Below, one piece after another: positions 9,696 through 19,625 of a DNA stretch of 24,882 bases. This stretch comes from Chara braunii (taxonomy: Eukaryota > Streptophyta > Charophyceae > Charales > Characeae). Position 1 is the first letter of the stretch; every line of letters begins with the position of its first letter. The translations under genes and the position numbers were made by a program. A model generated the notes under the pieces. That model worked only from the letters and a program-made list of their open reading frames with translations, did not search any database and was not told where the DNA came from. The stretch lies in the NCBI GenBank assembly GCA_003427395.1, contig BFEA01000379.1:1326681-1351562 (forward strand), written 5' to 3'.

Positions 9696-9776
<81 letters not shown>
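9696..9776. repeat. (CT)n microsatellite in the 5' LTR
   Basis: About 40 uninterrupted CT units, (GA)n on the element's sense strand, some 275 bp downstream of the TATA box, followed by an imperfect CT-rich stretch to 9802. The 3' LTR has the same tract at the window edge and B has a short GA-rich equivalent at 16824-16842. Confidence 0.97.
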
Positions 9777-9779
<3 letters not shown>

Positions 9780-10050
9780 CCCGATCTCTCTCCCGCTCTC
9801 GATGCTGGCAGTCCGTCGCCGCGCATCCCAAAGACCTCACAGAGTTGTCACCCCGCTTAGCCTGAGCGTGCAAGACAGGTTCGCCCACGTGCCACAGTCC
9901 CTCGCGGCCACGCGTCAACCCCGCGCACTCAGCACCAGCTTGTCAGATCGCCCAACTTTCTACTCACCGTCTTTCTGCACGTTAACCGATCCTTCTCGAC
10001 CACGCTAACTCACAAGTAGATTAGAGAAAAAGTTAATCGCGCTTGCAGAA

Positions 10051-10056
10051 TTTATA
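10051..10056 (-). promoter_or_regulatory. TATA box of the element A 5' LTR
   Basis: TATAAA then TTC on the minus strand, 765 bp from the LTR's outer end. This would be the promoter copy driving element RNA toward gag. The same nine bases occur in the other two LTR copies. Confidence 0.68.
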
Positions 10057-10821
10057 GCTTGCTAATCAGTGCGCAATAGTCGGGATTGCCAGGGGAACAG
10101 GAAAGTAGAGAGAAAGGAAGTGTCTACGAGTGCATGATTGGGCCGAGGCATGGGGGACGTAGCCTCACTCCACGCTTCGATCCAACCATGCAACGATCCT
10201 GCCAATGAGATAGGAGGTAGAGTGCGCATGCAGTGACAGTGGAAGGGAATTTCAAGAACGGGGAAGATTACAGTTACACCTGCGTAGCGGGGAAAGAACA
10301 AGAAGAGATTACAATTGAGATTAGAATGTAGGCGCGGCGGGAACAGAGCGCAGGTCCCCGTGCAGCAAAACGCACGCGCGGGCAAGAGGCGATGTGCAGT
10401 TACAGGCAGAAATTCCGGCGCACCCAATTTCCTAATCTAATTAAAGTCCTGATTAAAAAAAAAGGAAATTTCGAGAGCCCGCATAGGCTCGTTCTAAATT
10501 CAAAAATTCCGATAGAATTACCCGCGTGATTATCGCGCCAAAAAGACGGACGCCTTATTTGAAAACAAAAGAAGAAAAAGAAAAACGAAATGAAAAGAGA
10601 AAAAGGCCATAGCCAAAGTTATTCCCCCTTCGCACTCGCTAAGGCGCGGGCCTACCGTCCCAAGGTCCATAACCGCCACTTTCTCTTCCCTGAAGGACCA
10701 TGGAGAAAACTTCGAAAAATCAAGAAGGAGGGACCGCCATGCAGTTTATCTCTGATCCCTCTGTGTACCCCCAATCCCGGTTGCGCAGAAGATGGCGCCT
10801 TACAGAAAGTAGTTCGTCACA

Positions 10822-11930
10822 CGGCATCCCGTTGTACTGGCGTGCTTTGCTCCCTTCGGGAGCAGAACATGGCCAAGGAGCTTGGGTTAGAGATCCGGAT
10901 GCTGTGAGCAACAACCAAGAGGTATTGAAAATTGTAGGCTCAGAAATACCACAAGGGGTGAAGGTGGAAGTCTGGTCCTGGAAAAAAGGTAATAAGGTCA
11001 ACCCCCCTCTCACCAAAAGAGAGGACAGAGTCATAGAAACATCAGTGGGATTCAAGGAGTGTCGAGTCTGGCAAAATGCATCAGCAAAAACAAGGGAGGC
11101 TTACCTAGTGGAGGAAGACGCGGACAATCTGCACATAGAACCCCTGCTATATGGATGGAAAGAGCTTACAAGCCTGAACTCGCAGTTGTTGGTGCTTCAG
11201 TACTCCTCGAAGGTAGGAGCTCTGATCCTAAGGGCAGCAGTCAGAAAGCAGCCTATAGTCGCGGCAGTAGAAAGATTTTTATAAAGAACTGGGGTTTACA
11301 TTAGGCAATCTGGATCTCCTTGGCCACTGGCGTGCCCTGAAGGCAATGGTTTCACAGAAACAAGCAGCTCTTATCTAGCTCCAACTACTGTCAGTAACCC
11401 CATCAGCAACATGGTTAGTCTCCAAAGGGATGGACTTACCAAAATAATGTGCACGATGTAAGTGGGGATGGGAAACCGCTGCCCATATCTTGGTGTACTG
11501 CCCTTTCTCCTTACAAGTCTGGGAATGGTGGAAATTGAAATGGAGAATTTGTGTCGGAGACAGTTTCCTCTGGACACAGGAATGGTCCCTCTATGGTCTG
11601 ACGAAGGGGGGGCTTGAGGAAAGAATGCTCGACCTTTCCTCAGGCTGGGGTTATGCAACTCTTGCCTGCCGAGGGGCGGTAATGGAAACATTGTGGAAAG
11701 CAAGAAACAAGGCTAGTTTTAAACAGGGAGATACCACCCTCTTTAGCCAGATCTCGACCGTCAAAACTCTGATCAGACGAAGTATCAGGATAGACTGGCA
11801 ATCTCCTCACCCCCGGTCTAAAAAGAACTGCTTTTGGTTCTCCCAGACATGGGGCAGAAATGGGGCTTTTGCATCTATTTCCACAGAAGACAAGCTGGTG
11901 TTTGCAGACTGGATAGCTTCAGACATCTAG
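10822..11930 (+). pseudogene. LINE ORF2 3' fragment (post-RT region and zf-RVT cluster)
   Basis: Starts abruptly at the outer end of element A's LTR, so its 5' part is missing here. Positions 10822-11284 read as a sense frame (GIPLYWRALLPSGAEHG, VKVEVWSWKKGN, RVWQNASAKTREAY) like the region between RT and the C-terminus of plant LINE ORF2. After a stop at 11284 and a frame change, a zinc cluster C-x2-C-x7-H-x4-C appears at 11448-11501 (CARCKWGWETAAHILVYC) followed by PFSLQVWEWW, the pattern of the zf-RVT domain at the end of plant LINE ORF2. The frame is open from there to a stop at 11930 (WIASDI). An in-frame TAA at 11445 and other stops show decay. The LINE family call rests on these patterns only. 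Confidence 0.7.
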
Positions 11931-12170
11931 GGAATAAGGGGGCCGAGGGGTAGGCTCTATTCCTCAACACTGATTCAAGGCCGCTAATTAGGCCGCACTT
12001 CTAATAAATAGAGATGTGACAGCTCGGCTAGACATAGGCAGTAGGTGCTAGCAGATAGATAACGCATACAAAGTCATCACATAGACCCCCCCTCATAGTG
12101 TAGCTTAGGGGTGGCCTGAGTTTCGACTGAAGACGTCAGAGGCTAGTGTGAGGCTAGAATTTTCGTCCTT
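11931..12170 (+). other. Probable LINE 3' untranslated region / junction
   Basis: Non-coding stretch after the ORF2 stop with an AATAAA at 12003-12008. No poly(A) tail is visible before the opposite-strand LINE ORF1 begins at 12171, so the true end of the plus-strand LINE and the inversion junction cannot be placed exactly. Confidence 0.4.
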
Positions 12171-13985
12171 TTAGGTACAGGGTTTACAGTTGATCCATGG
12201 AAAGACAGGGGCGTTGGCCTCCGCGGGCTCAGACCTGTAAGCTAAACCGGCTGAAGCTGCCGGGATAACTCCGGGTAGAATTGTGAGGTCCGACACCAGA
12301 TACTGTGTCATATCCGTACCAAAAGACTTGATTGTTGTTGTCAGTCGTCTATCCCGTGTGGTCTTCTTTCTTGGAGTCACGAGCCGACCCTCGTTGTTGA
12401 CTGATTTCTCTGAGTCTTCCTTCGAAATTATAGAGTCCCCTGACGGCTCCGACACCAGATCCTGTTGTGAAGTCATACTGAGTCGTCTTTGTTTACCTGC
12501 TCCACGTGTTCTTGCTCTGCCCGGTGTGCTCTCCGAACGTTGATCCCCTCTTCCCCCCGCTCTTGCATCGCCTCCCATCATTCCACCAAACAGGCGTGAC
12601 GTGCTCATGCCGTGTCCCACCCGTTGAGCTCCAGCCGCCACCTGCCCCGAAGTGCTTGATACTTCCCCCATAATTGGCTGGTATCCTTGTCCCGCTTGCC
12701 CTGTCCCTCCTTGACCACCTTGAGTTCCATTCCAACCAGCCCACGATACCGGGGATACTCCATTGGCCATGAGCCAATCCATAGGGGTCGATCCTCCTTG
12801 TGGCATCCCCGTGACTTGCCATCCTTGCTGCACCATCCCATACCCAAGATTTTGGTATGGGATATACGGATTCAGTGGATGTCCTCCCGACGGGATCCAA
12901 TGACTAACTCCACCCCCTCGTCCTCCCTCTCCTTGCGGAGAGAAGGTAGGATTGTTTTTCACATTGGCTGCATGGCTAGCAGCCTCCGGTTGCCTGGGTG
13001 TCTGTGGCCTCGACCTTAGCGGGCCTTGATAGTGTTGACCTTGAGTTGCTCCGTTCGCCAATGAGGCTTCCCCCGTTTGTTGAGGCTGATTCTGACCAGT
13101 AGCTCCTGCGCTTGTGCCCTGATTCCTCCCTCTCGCTCCTCTCTGACAGTCCTGTTCAGAATGGAAAAACTGTTTGCACTTGCTACACTTCAAAGTTCCT
13201 GTCGTCCCCAACCGAATTTCCAGCACGTCCCCTTTGGATGTAGCCACCCAAATGATGTCCTTCATATTTGCCCTTGCTTCCGGATCAATGTCGAAGCGGG
13301 CATTGACCAAAGCTGGCCTATCTGGATCAGCATCGGTTGGATGTGCTTGGATAATTTTTCCAATCGCTTTCTCAATTTGTGCATAAATGAATGGCATATC
13401 GTCTAGCGGAATCTGCAAGGCGATGACCCAGAAGGTGCTCTCGTCATCTTGCCTTCTCAATTCTCTAAACTCTGCCCTGGTCATCCAGGGTTTGAAAATA
13501 ACCTTGTAGGTTGTGTCCCCCAGCGTCACCTCCACTTGGCCTTCTCTCACCATATATTCTGCCACCTCTCTCGTTCTTGCCACATAAGAGGTCACTCCTG
13601 GCCTTTCAATCTTGATTCTCCCATGCCTCTGAATACTCCGGAGGGACTCGTTGCCGATAACCCACTCGTCTTCGAAGGCGCGGACTAGGTCGTCTTTAAT
13701 GTTCTTCGGTAGAAATCTTGCAGGGTCCTTGTAGATGACTGTGACAGTACGCTCCTTCAGCCACTTGACCTTGATTTCATCCAGTAAGGTATTTAACTTA
13801 AACCTAACTTCCCTACCGTCCACTACCATCTCCCCCGGATCGATCTCTGTTGGGTATACCCCATCGTCAAAGCACATGGGTAGAAGGCTTCTTATCCTAT
13901 CCTCATCTTCCCTGAAGTTTGTTTCCTCATGTGGCGCAGGAGGGAGGGACCTCCCCGTTCCTTCACGCCCTGGTGTACTCTCCAT
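12171..13985 (-). CDS. LINE ORF1 (DUF4283-like, CCHC knuckle), 604 aa, open
   Basis: Nucleic-acid-binding ORF1 protein of a plant L1-type LINE, which binds the element RNA in the retrotransposition particle. The N-terminal half (about residues 60-265) has the features of the plant LINE gag-like DUF4283 region (EIKVKWLKERTVTVIYKD; TFWVIALQIPLDDMPF; ALVNARFDID), followed by a zinc knuckle C-x2-C-x4-H-x4-C at residues 267-280 (CSKCKQFFHSEQDC). The middle (about 285-470) is rich in Gly, Gln and Ser, and the C-terminal part is basic and Ser/Thr-rich. There are no stops over 604 codons, unlike everything around it, so this piece is younger or has decayed less. ORF2 should follow at lower coordinates on the minus strand but does not: the opposite-strand LINE 3' end lies there, so this copy is cut off or rearranged, and its last few residues may come from the junction. 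Confidence 0.8.
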   Translation of the reverse strand: MESTPGREGTGRSLPPAPHEETNFREDEDRIRSLLPMCFDDGVYPTEIDPGEMVVDGREVRFKLNTLLDEIKVKWLKERTVTVIYKDPARFLPKNIKDDLVRAFEDEWVIGNESLRSIQRHGRIKIERPGVTSYVARTREVAEYMVREGQVEVTLGDTTYKVIFKPWMTRAEFRELRRQDDESTFWVIALQIPLDDMPFIYAQIEKAIGKIIQAHPTDADPDRPALVNARFDIDPEARANMKDIIWVATSKGDVLEIRLGTTGTLKCSKCKQFFHSEQDCQRGARGRNQGTSAGATGQNQPQQTGEASLANGATQGQHYQGPLRSRPQTPRQPEAASHAANVKNNPTFSPQGEGGRGGGVSHWIPSGGHPLNPYIPYQNLGYGMVQQGWQVTGMPQGGSTPMDWLMANGVSPVSWAGWNGTQGGQGGTGQAGQGYQPIMGEVSSTSGQVAAGAQRVGHGMSTSRLFGGMMGGDARAGGRGDQRSESTPGRARTRGAGKQRRLSMTSQQDLVSEPSGDSIISKEDSEKSVNNEGRLVTPRKKTTRDRRLTTTIKSFGTDMTQYLVSDLTILPGVIPAASAGLAYRSEPAEANAPVFPWINCKPCT

Positions 13986-15454
13986 CTCTCCTTGCTCTTC
14001 GTTCTCTTCTTTCGTCCTCCAATTTCTCCGCGTTCTGCTTCTGTACTCACTCTATTTACTCTCTCAGTTGACAACAATCGGTGTAGGGCGTTCCCTATGT
14101 CAGTCGTCTCTCTACCTATGACTAGGATGTCGCCATATCCGCCCCTCGATGAGGACGCTCGGTGAGACGACTCCGGGGTGATATCACGGCGGTACCGTCT
14201 TGGAGCATAGCTCGGGTTCTGCCGAACCCGGTAACGCTTCGGCTGAGCTCATAGCGCCGACCGGAACAAGGCCGTGCCCCCGGGCAAGGGGTGACACTCT
14301 TTTCAGCCGCAAATAGCAAAGGGATAGGACGGTCCTCATTTTGTTGCCGTGCAAATAGTACTACACTACAAGGGGCCTCGCTGCACTACTCTGGAAATGT
14401 GCAAAACGAGAGTGAATCTTCCGCTAGACTATGGAATGGAAAGACACACACCCACGATTTTTGTCTTTTGTGCATGTCGAGAGTAGTCCAACGAGGCCCT
14501 TGATCTTTCTTTTTTGAAATTGAAAGGAGGCGACGGTCTTCAGATATCATCATTGAGATGACCTGCCCCATGGAATTTAGAAATATTTGGGTTTACTCAT
14601 CAAGTTCCGTCATCTAGGTTCCAACGCGGGTCTGTATTTCAACAGTTCAATGGTGTACCCAATGAGTTAGGCTTTAGGGTGCCCTAGATTTTTCTCACCC
14701 TCTCATTGGCCGTCAATTGTGCTAGGTATTCTTTCTCATCCTCCTTGGAGGGTCGGGGCCAGGTCCCACCTGTGCGTTATCGTTGTGGGCGTCCACCACG
14801 GTGCGACAGTGTGCGATTTGGCGGCCATAACAAGCGACCTCCATATGACGTTCACGCAGATCTATTGCACAGTCGGGGGTTGATGGCGGCAAGAGTTAGA
14901 CAAACGGGTCTGTTAAGGGCCCGACGTTTAGGCATTTGACTGATCCTTTGCCAGCTTCGGCCTTTCATTATCGCGGTGGGCGGTTACCACTTTTGCAACG
15001 GGGTAGCCGACCACCACTATTTCGCTACATGGCTGAGGTCTTCATGTGGTGAGCTTCGAAATTTGTAGATCACGTAGAATCGTAGGTGTTACCACCTCCA
15101 CTAGTACCTAACTGTGTGTGTGTACCTTGTTATTCACCAGGGAGAATTGACCAGTGGTATTGGAGGAGACCTCGTCCATCATCAAGTACCCTCGACCAAC
15201 CGCTCCCAACTCACTCCTAACCTGAATGGGTCTACAGCCAACGAAAGTAGGATACACCCCTTAATTCGGCATTGGTTTCCCTACAAGGCACCCCTTTCCA
15301 ACCATTAGACTGCCACGGTATCACCATGCACCCCCAACCCCCATGCCACCCCCCGACCCAAGAGAGCAGCACTCATCCTCAACAGCTTCCCCGTAAGAGA
15401 GCCACACGTCCCCACCCAAGGCCATCCAGAGAATCATCCCCAGCGAATATGGAG
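13986..15454. other. No recognisable gene; LINE leader then anonymous sequence
   Basis: 13986 to about 14166 is probably the 5' leader of the minus-strand LINE, since it is continuous with ORF1. The rest holds only short open frames without family motifs. A perfect 7-bp hairpin (CGGGTTC, loop TGCC, GAACCCG) lies at 14213-14230. Confidence 0.5.
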
Positions 15455-15641
15455 TAGCTATATATATGTGTGTATGGTATGTGTATATGATAAGTGATAG
15501 ACTAGGTATCGTGATTGTGCTATCTTAGGTGTGTGCGTGAATATGTGGTAGAGACAGGTCTCCCCCAAAAGTCCGAACCGGACTCAAACCTATGACCTAC
15601 AGTGTGAAACTGGAGGGTTCTACCACTTGTACTATCGTAGG
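15455..15641 (-). repeat. Probable tRNA-derived SINE
   Basis: Minus-strand unit with a tRNA-like head (15569-15641), an unrelated body and a simple-repeat end (TA/TG-rich, 15456-15490), which is the architecture of a SINE. The 3' limit is a guess from the simple repeat; no target-site duplication was identified. Confidence 0.35.
15569..15641 (-). pseudogene. tRNA-Glu(UUC)-like sequence with pol III A and B boxes
   Basis: A box TAGTACAAGTGG (15634-15623) and B box GGTTTGAGTCC (15590-15580) are separated by 32 nt, exactly as in a tRNA without a long variable arm. Numbering from the A box puts GTTTCAC in the anticodon loop, giving anticodon TTC with T33 and A37. The D stem pairs in 3 of 4 positions and the T stem in 4 of 5 (one wobble), but the anticodon and acceptor stems do not pair. 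It is therefore not a working tRNA; a SINE head is more likely. Confidence 0.5.
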
Positions 15642-16561
15642 AAGTGAATCTAGTGTGTGTGATATCTGGACTGGGGAGATCATCAGAGCGACCAAGGCCA
15701 ACAACAACCAGTGACCAACGTGACGACTTGGCCGTCATACAATACCCATGGACTTATCCCCTGGGTGGTGCGGAGGCAGTGTGTGACGAACCACTTTCTG
15801 TAACGCGCGAGTTTCTGCGCGGTTGCAACGAGGGGTCCTAAGCTATGAAGATTGGGCCAATTACGGGAAATCGGGATCGGTGGAAAAATTGCATCAGTAC
15901 CCTGGCTTCTTCGTCTTTTTCGTCGCTTCTTCGGGGCTGGGTGTGTCCTGGGACAACCGGTGGATTGGTTGGTCGGATGGTTGTTTGGCGCGACCCCACT
16001 CGCGCGCGCGATTAATATCGACGTCGTTCTTTTGGTTCGGTTTTCGATCTTTTGGGCGTGGACATCGCACGGGAAATTGCTTCGTTCTTTTTTGAAATTC
16101 CTCTTGAATCTTTTTCGAATTTTGTCGAGCCCCCAATGGCTCTCGAAATTTCGAACTTTCCTTCTCAATTCGTGCTTCTTTTTGCTTTTTCGCATTAGAT
16201 AGAATTTTAGGAATTTAGTAATTAGGATTTTTCATGCCGCGTGGCGCCTTTTGTTTACGCGCTTCTTCGTGGGGCTGCAACGGAACTCTGATTACTAGGC
16301 GCCCTTAATCTCGTGTGTAACTGTAATTTTGGACGGACGCCATTGTAACTGTATCTCTCTACTTGCACTTCGTCTTTCCCACCCTCCCTCTCTTCCTCTT
16401 GCTGTGATTTTCGTGAACCGTGGTTTGCATGCTTGGATCAATGCGTGGAGAAGGGCTACGTCCCCCATGCCGCAGCCCGATCATGCAGAACGCAGGCACT
16501 CCCCCTCTAATCCCCGCTCTAAGTTCTGGTAATTCCATGTCCTTCGCGCATGCATGCACGC

Positions 16562-16567
16562 TATAAA
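16562..16567 (+). promoter_or_regulatory. TATA box of the element B LTR
   Basis: TATAAATTC, 780 bp into the LTR and pointing toward gag. Identical to the motif in both element A LTRs at nearly the same distance from the LTR start. Confidence 0.65.
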
Positions 16568-16823
16568 TTCAGGCTGCGCAATTAGTCAGCTCTCTTAACC
16601 CGTTGTTGGAAGCTCGGGTTTGCGTGATCAGGAAGGGTCGGCACACGAGCGAAGTAAGAGGTGAGTAGAGTAGGAGTTGGGCGATCCGATGGGCTGGTGC
16701 CGAACGCGCGGGATTGACGTGGGCCACGACGGACTGTGGGCACGGGCGAATCCGACGGGTGCGGGAGGACTAAGCGGGGTGACAACTTCGTGGGTTGGTG
16801 CGTGACGACAAGCTGTTAGCATC

Positions 16824-16842
16824 GGAGAGAGAGGAAGAGAGA
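16824..16842 (+). repeat. Short GA-rich tract at the microsatellite site of the LTR
   Basis: GAGAGAGAGGAAGAGAGAG, about 260 bp downstream of the TATA box, the same place as the long (GA)n tract in element A. Probably the unexpanded or eroded form. Confidence 0.6.
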
Positions 16843-18113
16843 GTTGAGGATGATAGATGTGGATTTGCGGTTTCTTTGTCTCTTCCCCCTCTTCATTTGT
16901 GTACATACATTTTGATTGCGGCTCAGGGCGGTTTGCCCGCTCTTATTTTCGTTTCGGCTTTCTGAAATCTGGGCTTGGATTTTTCTTGCTCACATTTGTC
17001 TTCTCGATGTCCGCTTTTGCTTGCAGTATGTGTATGATTGTCGAATGGATGGATGCAGGAATGTTATGCCTGCTTGCCTATCCCTTTTGCGGAAAATCCC
17101 TGCCCTTGCTTTTGTTGAGCCGAATCTTTGTTTGCACCGGGTGCAGCGATAGATGGGATAAGAGTCTAGCCCCGATGTAGATTTTGTTTTTGTTTGTTCC
17201 CTGATGAGGTTGTGATATGATTGCATCTTGCATAACCGAAACTTACGCAACATTTAGGCGATCCGAAGTCCGGCCCCGCGAACACCACACGAGAACAAGT
17301 GTAAACGCAATCCGAGTCGTGCCCTTACGCGTACTCCCATGTGTCGACTCGCTCACCCTAAAGGGAATCACGGCGGAACCATCATCTCGTACGAGCACGC
17401 TGAGACGCCACCGAGTCGGCCTGTCCTACACGTGCTCGTGCGCGGTGACGATATCCCGACCCGCGCTATCCCACCGGCAATGATACCATGACGCGATCTT
17501 GGGGCTCAAACTCATCCTATGACCCGGACTATTTCACCCCTATAATAAACGAGCTCATAAGGACCCGATACCCTTGTCACACGGAGAATCAGCTATGTCC
17601 GCGGGAATTCCACTGTGCCACCACTAGCGACCCTCGGTGCTCCGATTTCCCTTCCCCCAATCACACCTACTACTTCACCCACCCGAAATTCGTTCAGATC
17701 ACCACCAGTTTCCCTCCCTTTCGCCTCCTTCTCCCGTATCATCAGCTCAGTGTCGTTCCGTGGCTGGCCATAGCCCCCTATTGGCCCAATACGTTTTGCA
17801 TGAACTGCCGACGCAACGACGCGCAGAGCACTCCGGAATCCCGGAGGCCCAACCGAGGTACGAGGCGACCTGCGCCGCGTGGCGGCCCCCGACGGCCCAA
17901 CTTTTCAGGATTACCTCCACCGCGGAGGAATTTTCCCGTAACCCGTCGCCTACAGTGTCCCGGCCCCATCGGACTGTGAGTCCCGCACGCTCGCCTAATT
18001 GCATTCATACCCTTAAGACTCCCCCACTTTCCCCAAAAATCCTTGGCACACCCCTTTTCGCATTTCCAGGCCCACATTCCCCTCGGATCAGGAAGTCGCG
18101 TTGGGCGTGAGGT

Positions 18114-18126
18114 TGGTATCAGAGCC
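18114..18126 (+). promoter_or_regulatory. Primer binding site (tRNA-iMet) of element B
   Basis: TGGTATCAGAGCC, the standard initiator tRNA-Met-complementary sequence of plant LTR elements. It is followed about 140 bp later by the gag ATG. Confidence 0.9.
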
Positions 18127-18267
18127 TGACACGTGGCTAGGGTCTTAGGATTGATAGCACGTTAATTAAGCGACCTGGCTAACCGTGGGCGACCTCGCCC
18201 TCTGAACGCGCCTAGACGCGACCCTATCGTCACCAGAAGCAGATCGGCTAATCGACGAGCAGCCAAT

Positions 18268-19625
18268 ATGGCTGCCAACGTGCAAAATCCAGTTCCGCAA
18301 TAAAATGGTAACCCACCTAATCAACCTGCCCTACGTGCACGAGCTCCCATGTCGCCACCAGATCTCTATCTATTTGACCCGACGCACCATCTCGCAGGAG
18401 CATGACTGTCCACGCTTAGAGCACAGCAGTACGATGATCACGAAGCACAAATCAACATTCCGGCTCGAATGGGAGGAGACACTCACCGTTGGTATAGTAC
18501 CTATGTATGGGTGGATCTTCCGACCTTCGAACGGGATTTCCTGAATCGATTTGATTATGTCCACTCCGAGCAAGCGTTGTACATGATTGAGGACCGAGTG
18601 CAAAAACCGCTCGAATCCGTTGCAGAATATCGAAACCGGTTCTACCGAATGTTCGTAAAAACTGAGCGAGGTGAGAAAGTAGGGAGAGATCTGTTCATTG
18701 ACAGACTCCGCAGTAGAACAATAAGGGCTAAGTTGCGAAAGCAGTTTTCCCCCATCACCCATGCGCTACAACAAATTATGGCTGCTGCGGAAGAAATGGA
18801 ACGGAAGTTCGCGGCGAACTTCCTGGAAGGAGAAGACTACCCTAGAGACAGAGATTCGACCGAGCTCGCTCGAGCAAGAGTAGAGCTGGCTGCGTTACAT
18901 AACAAATTCGAAAACATGGGGTTTGTGTCAGGACTTGTCACCCATATGGAACAGATAGGCCCCAAACGAGTAATCCTAAGTGAGACTCCGAGCATCTCTG
19001 CTCCTATGATGCCCCTACCCGTCCGGGCATTAACCCCGCCGCCGGTAGAGGCTCCTATACGATCAAACGAATCGGCGGTCATTTTCAAACTAACCAAAAC
19101 TTTGATAAGTTTGATCCAAGAAAGAAAAAAGGAACAGCGAGAGCACAATGCTCGGCTGGAAGCCATGATGAGGAACATGCGACCTATTGCAGTACGCGCC
19201 CCTCCAATGCAACAAGGATTAGCCCCGCCCCTGCTCTCGGAGGAGCTGCGAACAATCTGAATGTTTGCTACGCCTGTCATCAGCCCGGACATCTAGCCCG
19301 TGATTGCCCACACCGACCCCCACAACAGTGGATCGGAGTCGCGCCTATGGCGGCGGCCCCCATCGCCAATGGACTTGGACGAGTCGGAGCCTTGATGGAA
19401 GAAGTAGAGGGTGGGGGAAGTGCCTTGGCCACCACGGAAGAGGCCGCCGAGCTAATTCCGCTAGATCAGTATGTGTCGCTGAGATATCCTGGGCTACGAA
19501 TGATTGGAACAATCAGACCAGCGCCAGAATCGAAAGAGGTGGCGGAGTGGCGACCGTCCTTAGGAGAAATGGAGTCGGGAGCACCCACTGTCGTCACAGG
19601 GGAGATTGATGTACTAAACATCGTC
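18268..19625 (+). pseudogene. Element B gag (broken)
   Basis: ATG at 18268 (MAANVQN) aligns with A's MNANQAN. In-frame stops fall at 18301-18303 and at 18403-18405, the second where A has Trp (AGAWLVTL), a G-to-A change. From 18469 the frame is open to 19260: capsid-like domain (DLPTFERDFLNRFDY, VQKPLESVAEYRNRF, EEMERKFAANFLEGEDY), then a Leu/charged helix (NKFENMGFV and QERKKEQREHNARLEAMM). A frameshift near 19235 moves the CCHC knuckle (19266-19307, CYACHQPGHLARDC, all four ligands present) into the next frame, which continues through the conserved gag tail (ELIPLDQYVSLRYPGL, AEWRPSLGEMES) to a TGA at 19626. In this region B lacks the two stops seen in A. Confidence 0.85.

Larger units (their letters stand above)
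1..10821 (-). mobile_element. Ty3/gypsy LTR retrotransposon, element A (nearly complete, decayed)
   Basis: Element read on the minus strand: 5' LTR (8262-10821), primer binding site, gag, protease, RT, RNase H, PHD-like module, integrase, an extra 3' ORF, then a 3' LTR (1-1056) cut by the window start. The order protease-RT-RNase H-integrase is the Ty3/gypsy (Metaviridae) order. The outer edge of the 5' LTR (10821) and the inner edge of the 3' LTR (1056) both read TGTGACGAAC on the minus strand, the same bases that start the LTR of element B. The two LTR copies differ by very roughly 6-8% by eye, which suggests an old insertion. Stops, frameshifts and deletions in gag and pol make it non-autonomous. 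The element abuts LINE ORF2 sequence at 10822; the other flank, and so the target-site duplication, is outside the window. Confidence 0.9.
8262..10821 (-). repeat. 5' LTR of element A
   Basis: About 2.56 kb. The outer end at 10821 reads TGTGACGAAC, matching both the 3' LTR start at 1056 and element B's LTR start at 15782. The inner end is set by the primer binding site; a canonical CA end is not visible at that point, so it may be off by a few bases. Contains a TATA box (10056-10051), a long CT/GA tract (9696-9776) and about 1.4 kb of U5. The last ~100 bp before the PBS match element B (peptide-level PKILGTPLFA). There is no gene: open frames such as 8265-8702 and the Arg/Glu repeats at 9569-9918 are by-products of composition. 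Confidence 0.8.
15782..18113 (+). repeat. 5' LTR of element B
   Basis: Starts TGTGACGAACCACTTTCTG, closely matching the start of element A's 5' LTR on the minus strand (TGTGACGAACTACTTTCTG), and ends at the primer binding site. Total about 2.33 kb against 2.56 kb in A. The U3 part matches A patchily, the TATA box is identical, and the final ~100 bp are well conserved. There is no gene inside; the open frames are short or belong to shared LTR sequence. The palindrome CTCGTACGAG sits at 17388-17397. Confidence 0.82.

Noticed and set aside
9569-9918. ORFs with long Arg-Glu or Ser-Leu runs
   Set aside because: They translate the CT/GA microsatellite in different frames; no evidence of coding.
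10822-14166. A single LINE with a twin-priming 5' inversion
   Set aside because: The inverted ORF1 part lies on the 3' side of the ORF2 part, the reverse of what twin priming produces.
15569-15641. A functional tRNA gene
   Set aside because: Acceptor and anticodon stems do not pair; only the pol III boxes and two arms survive.
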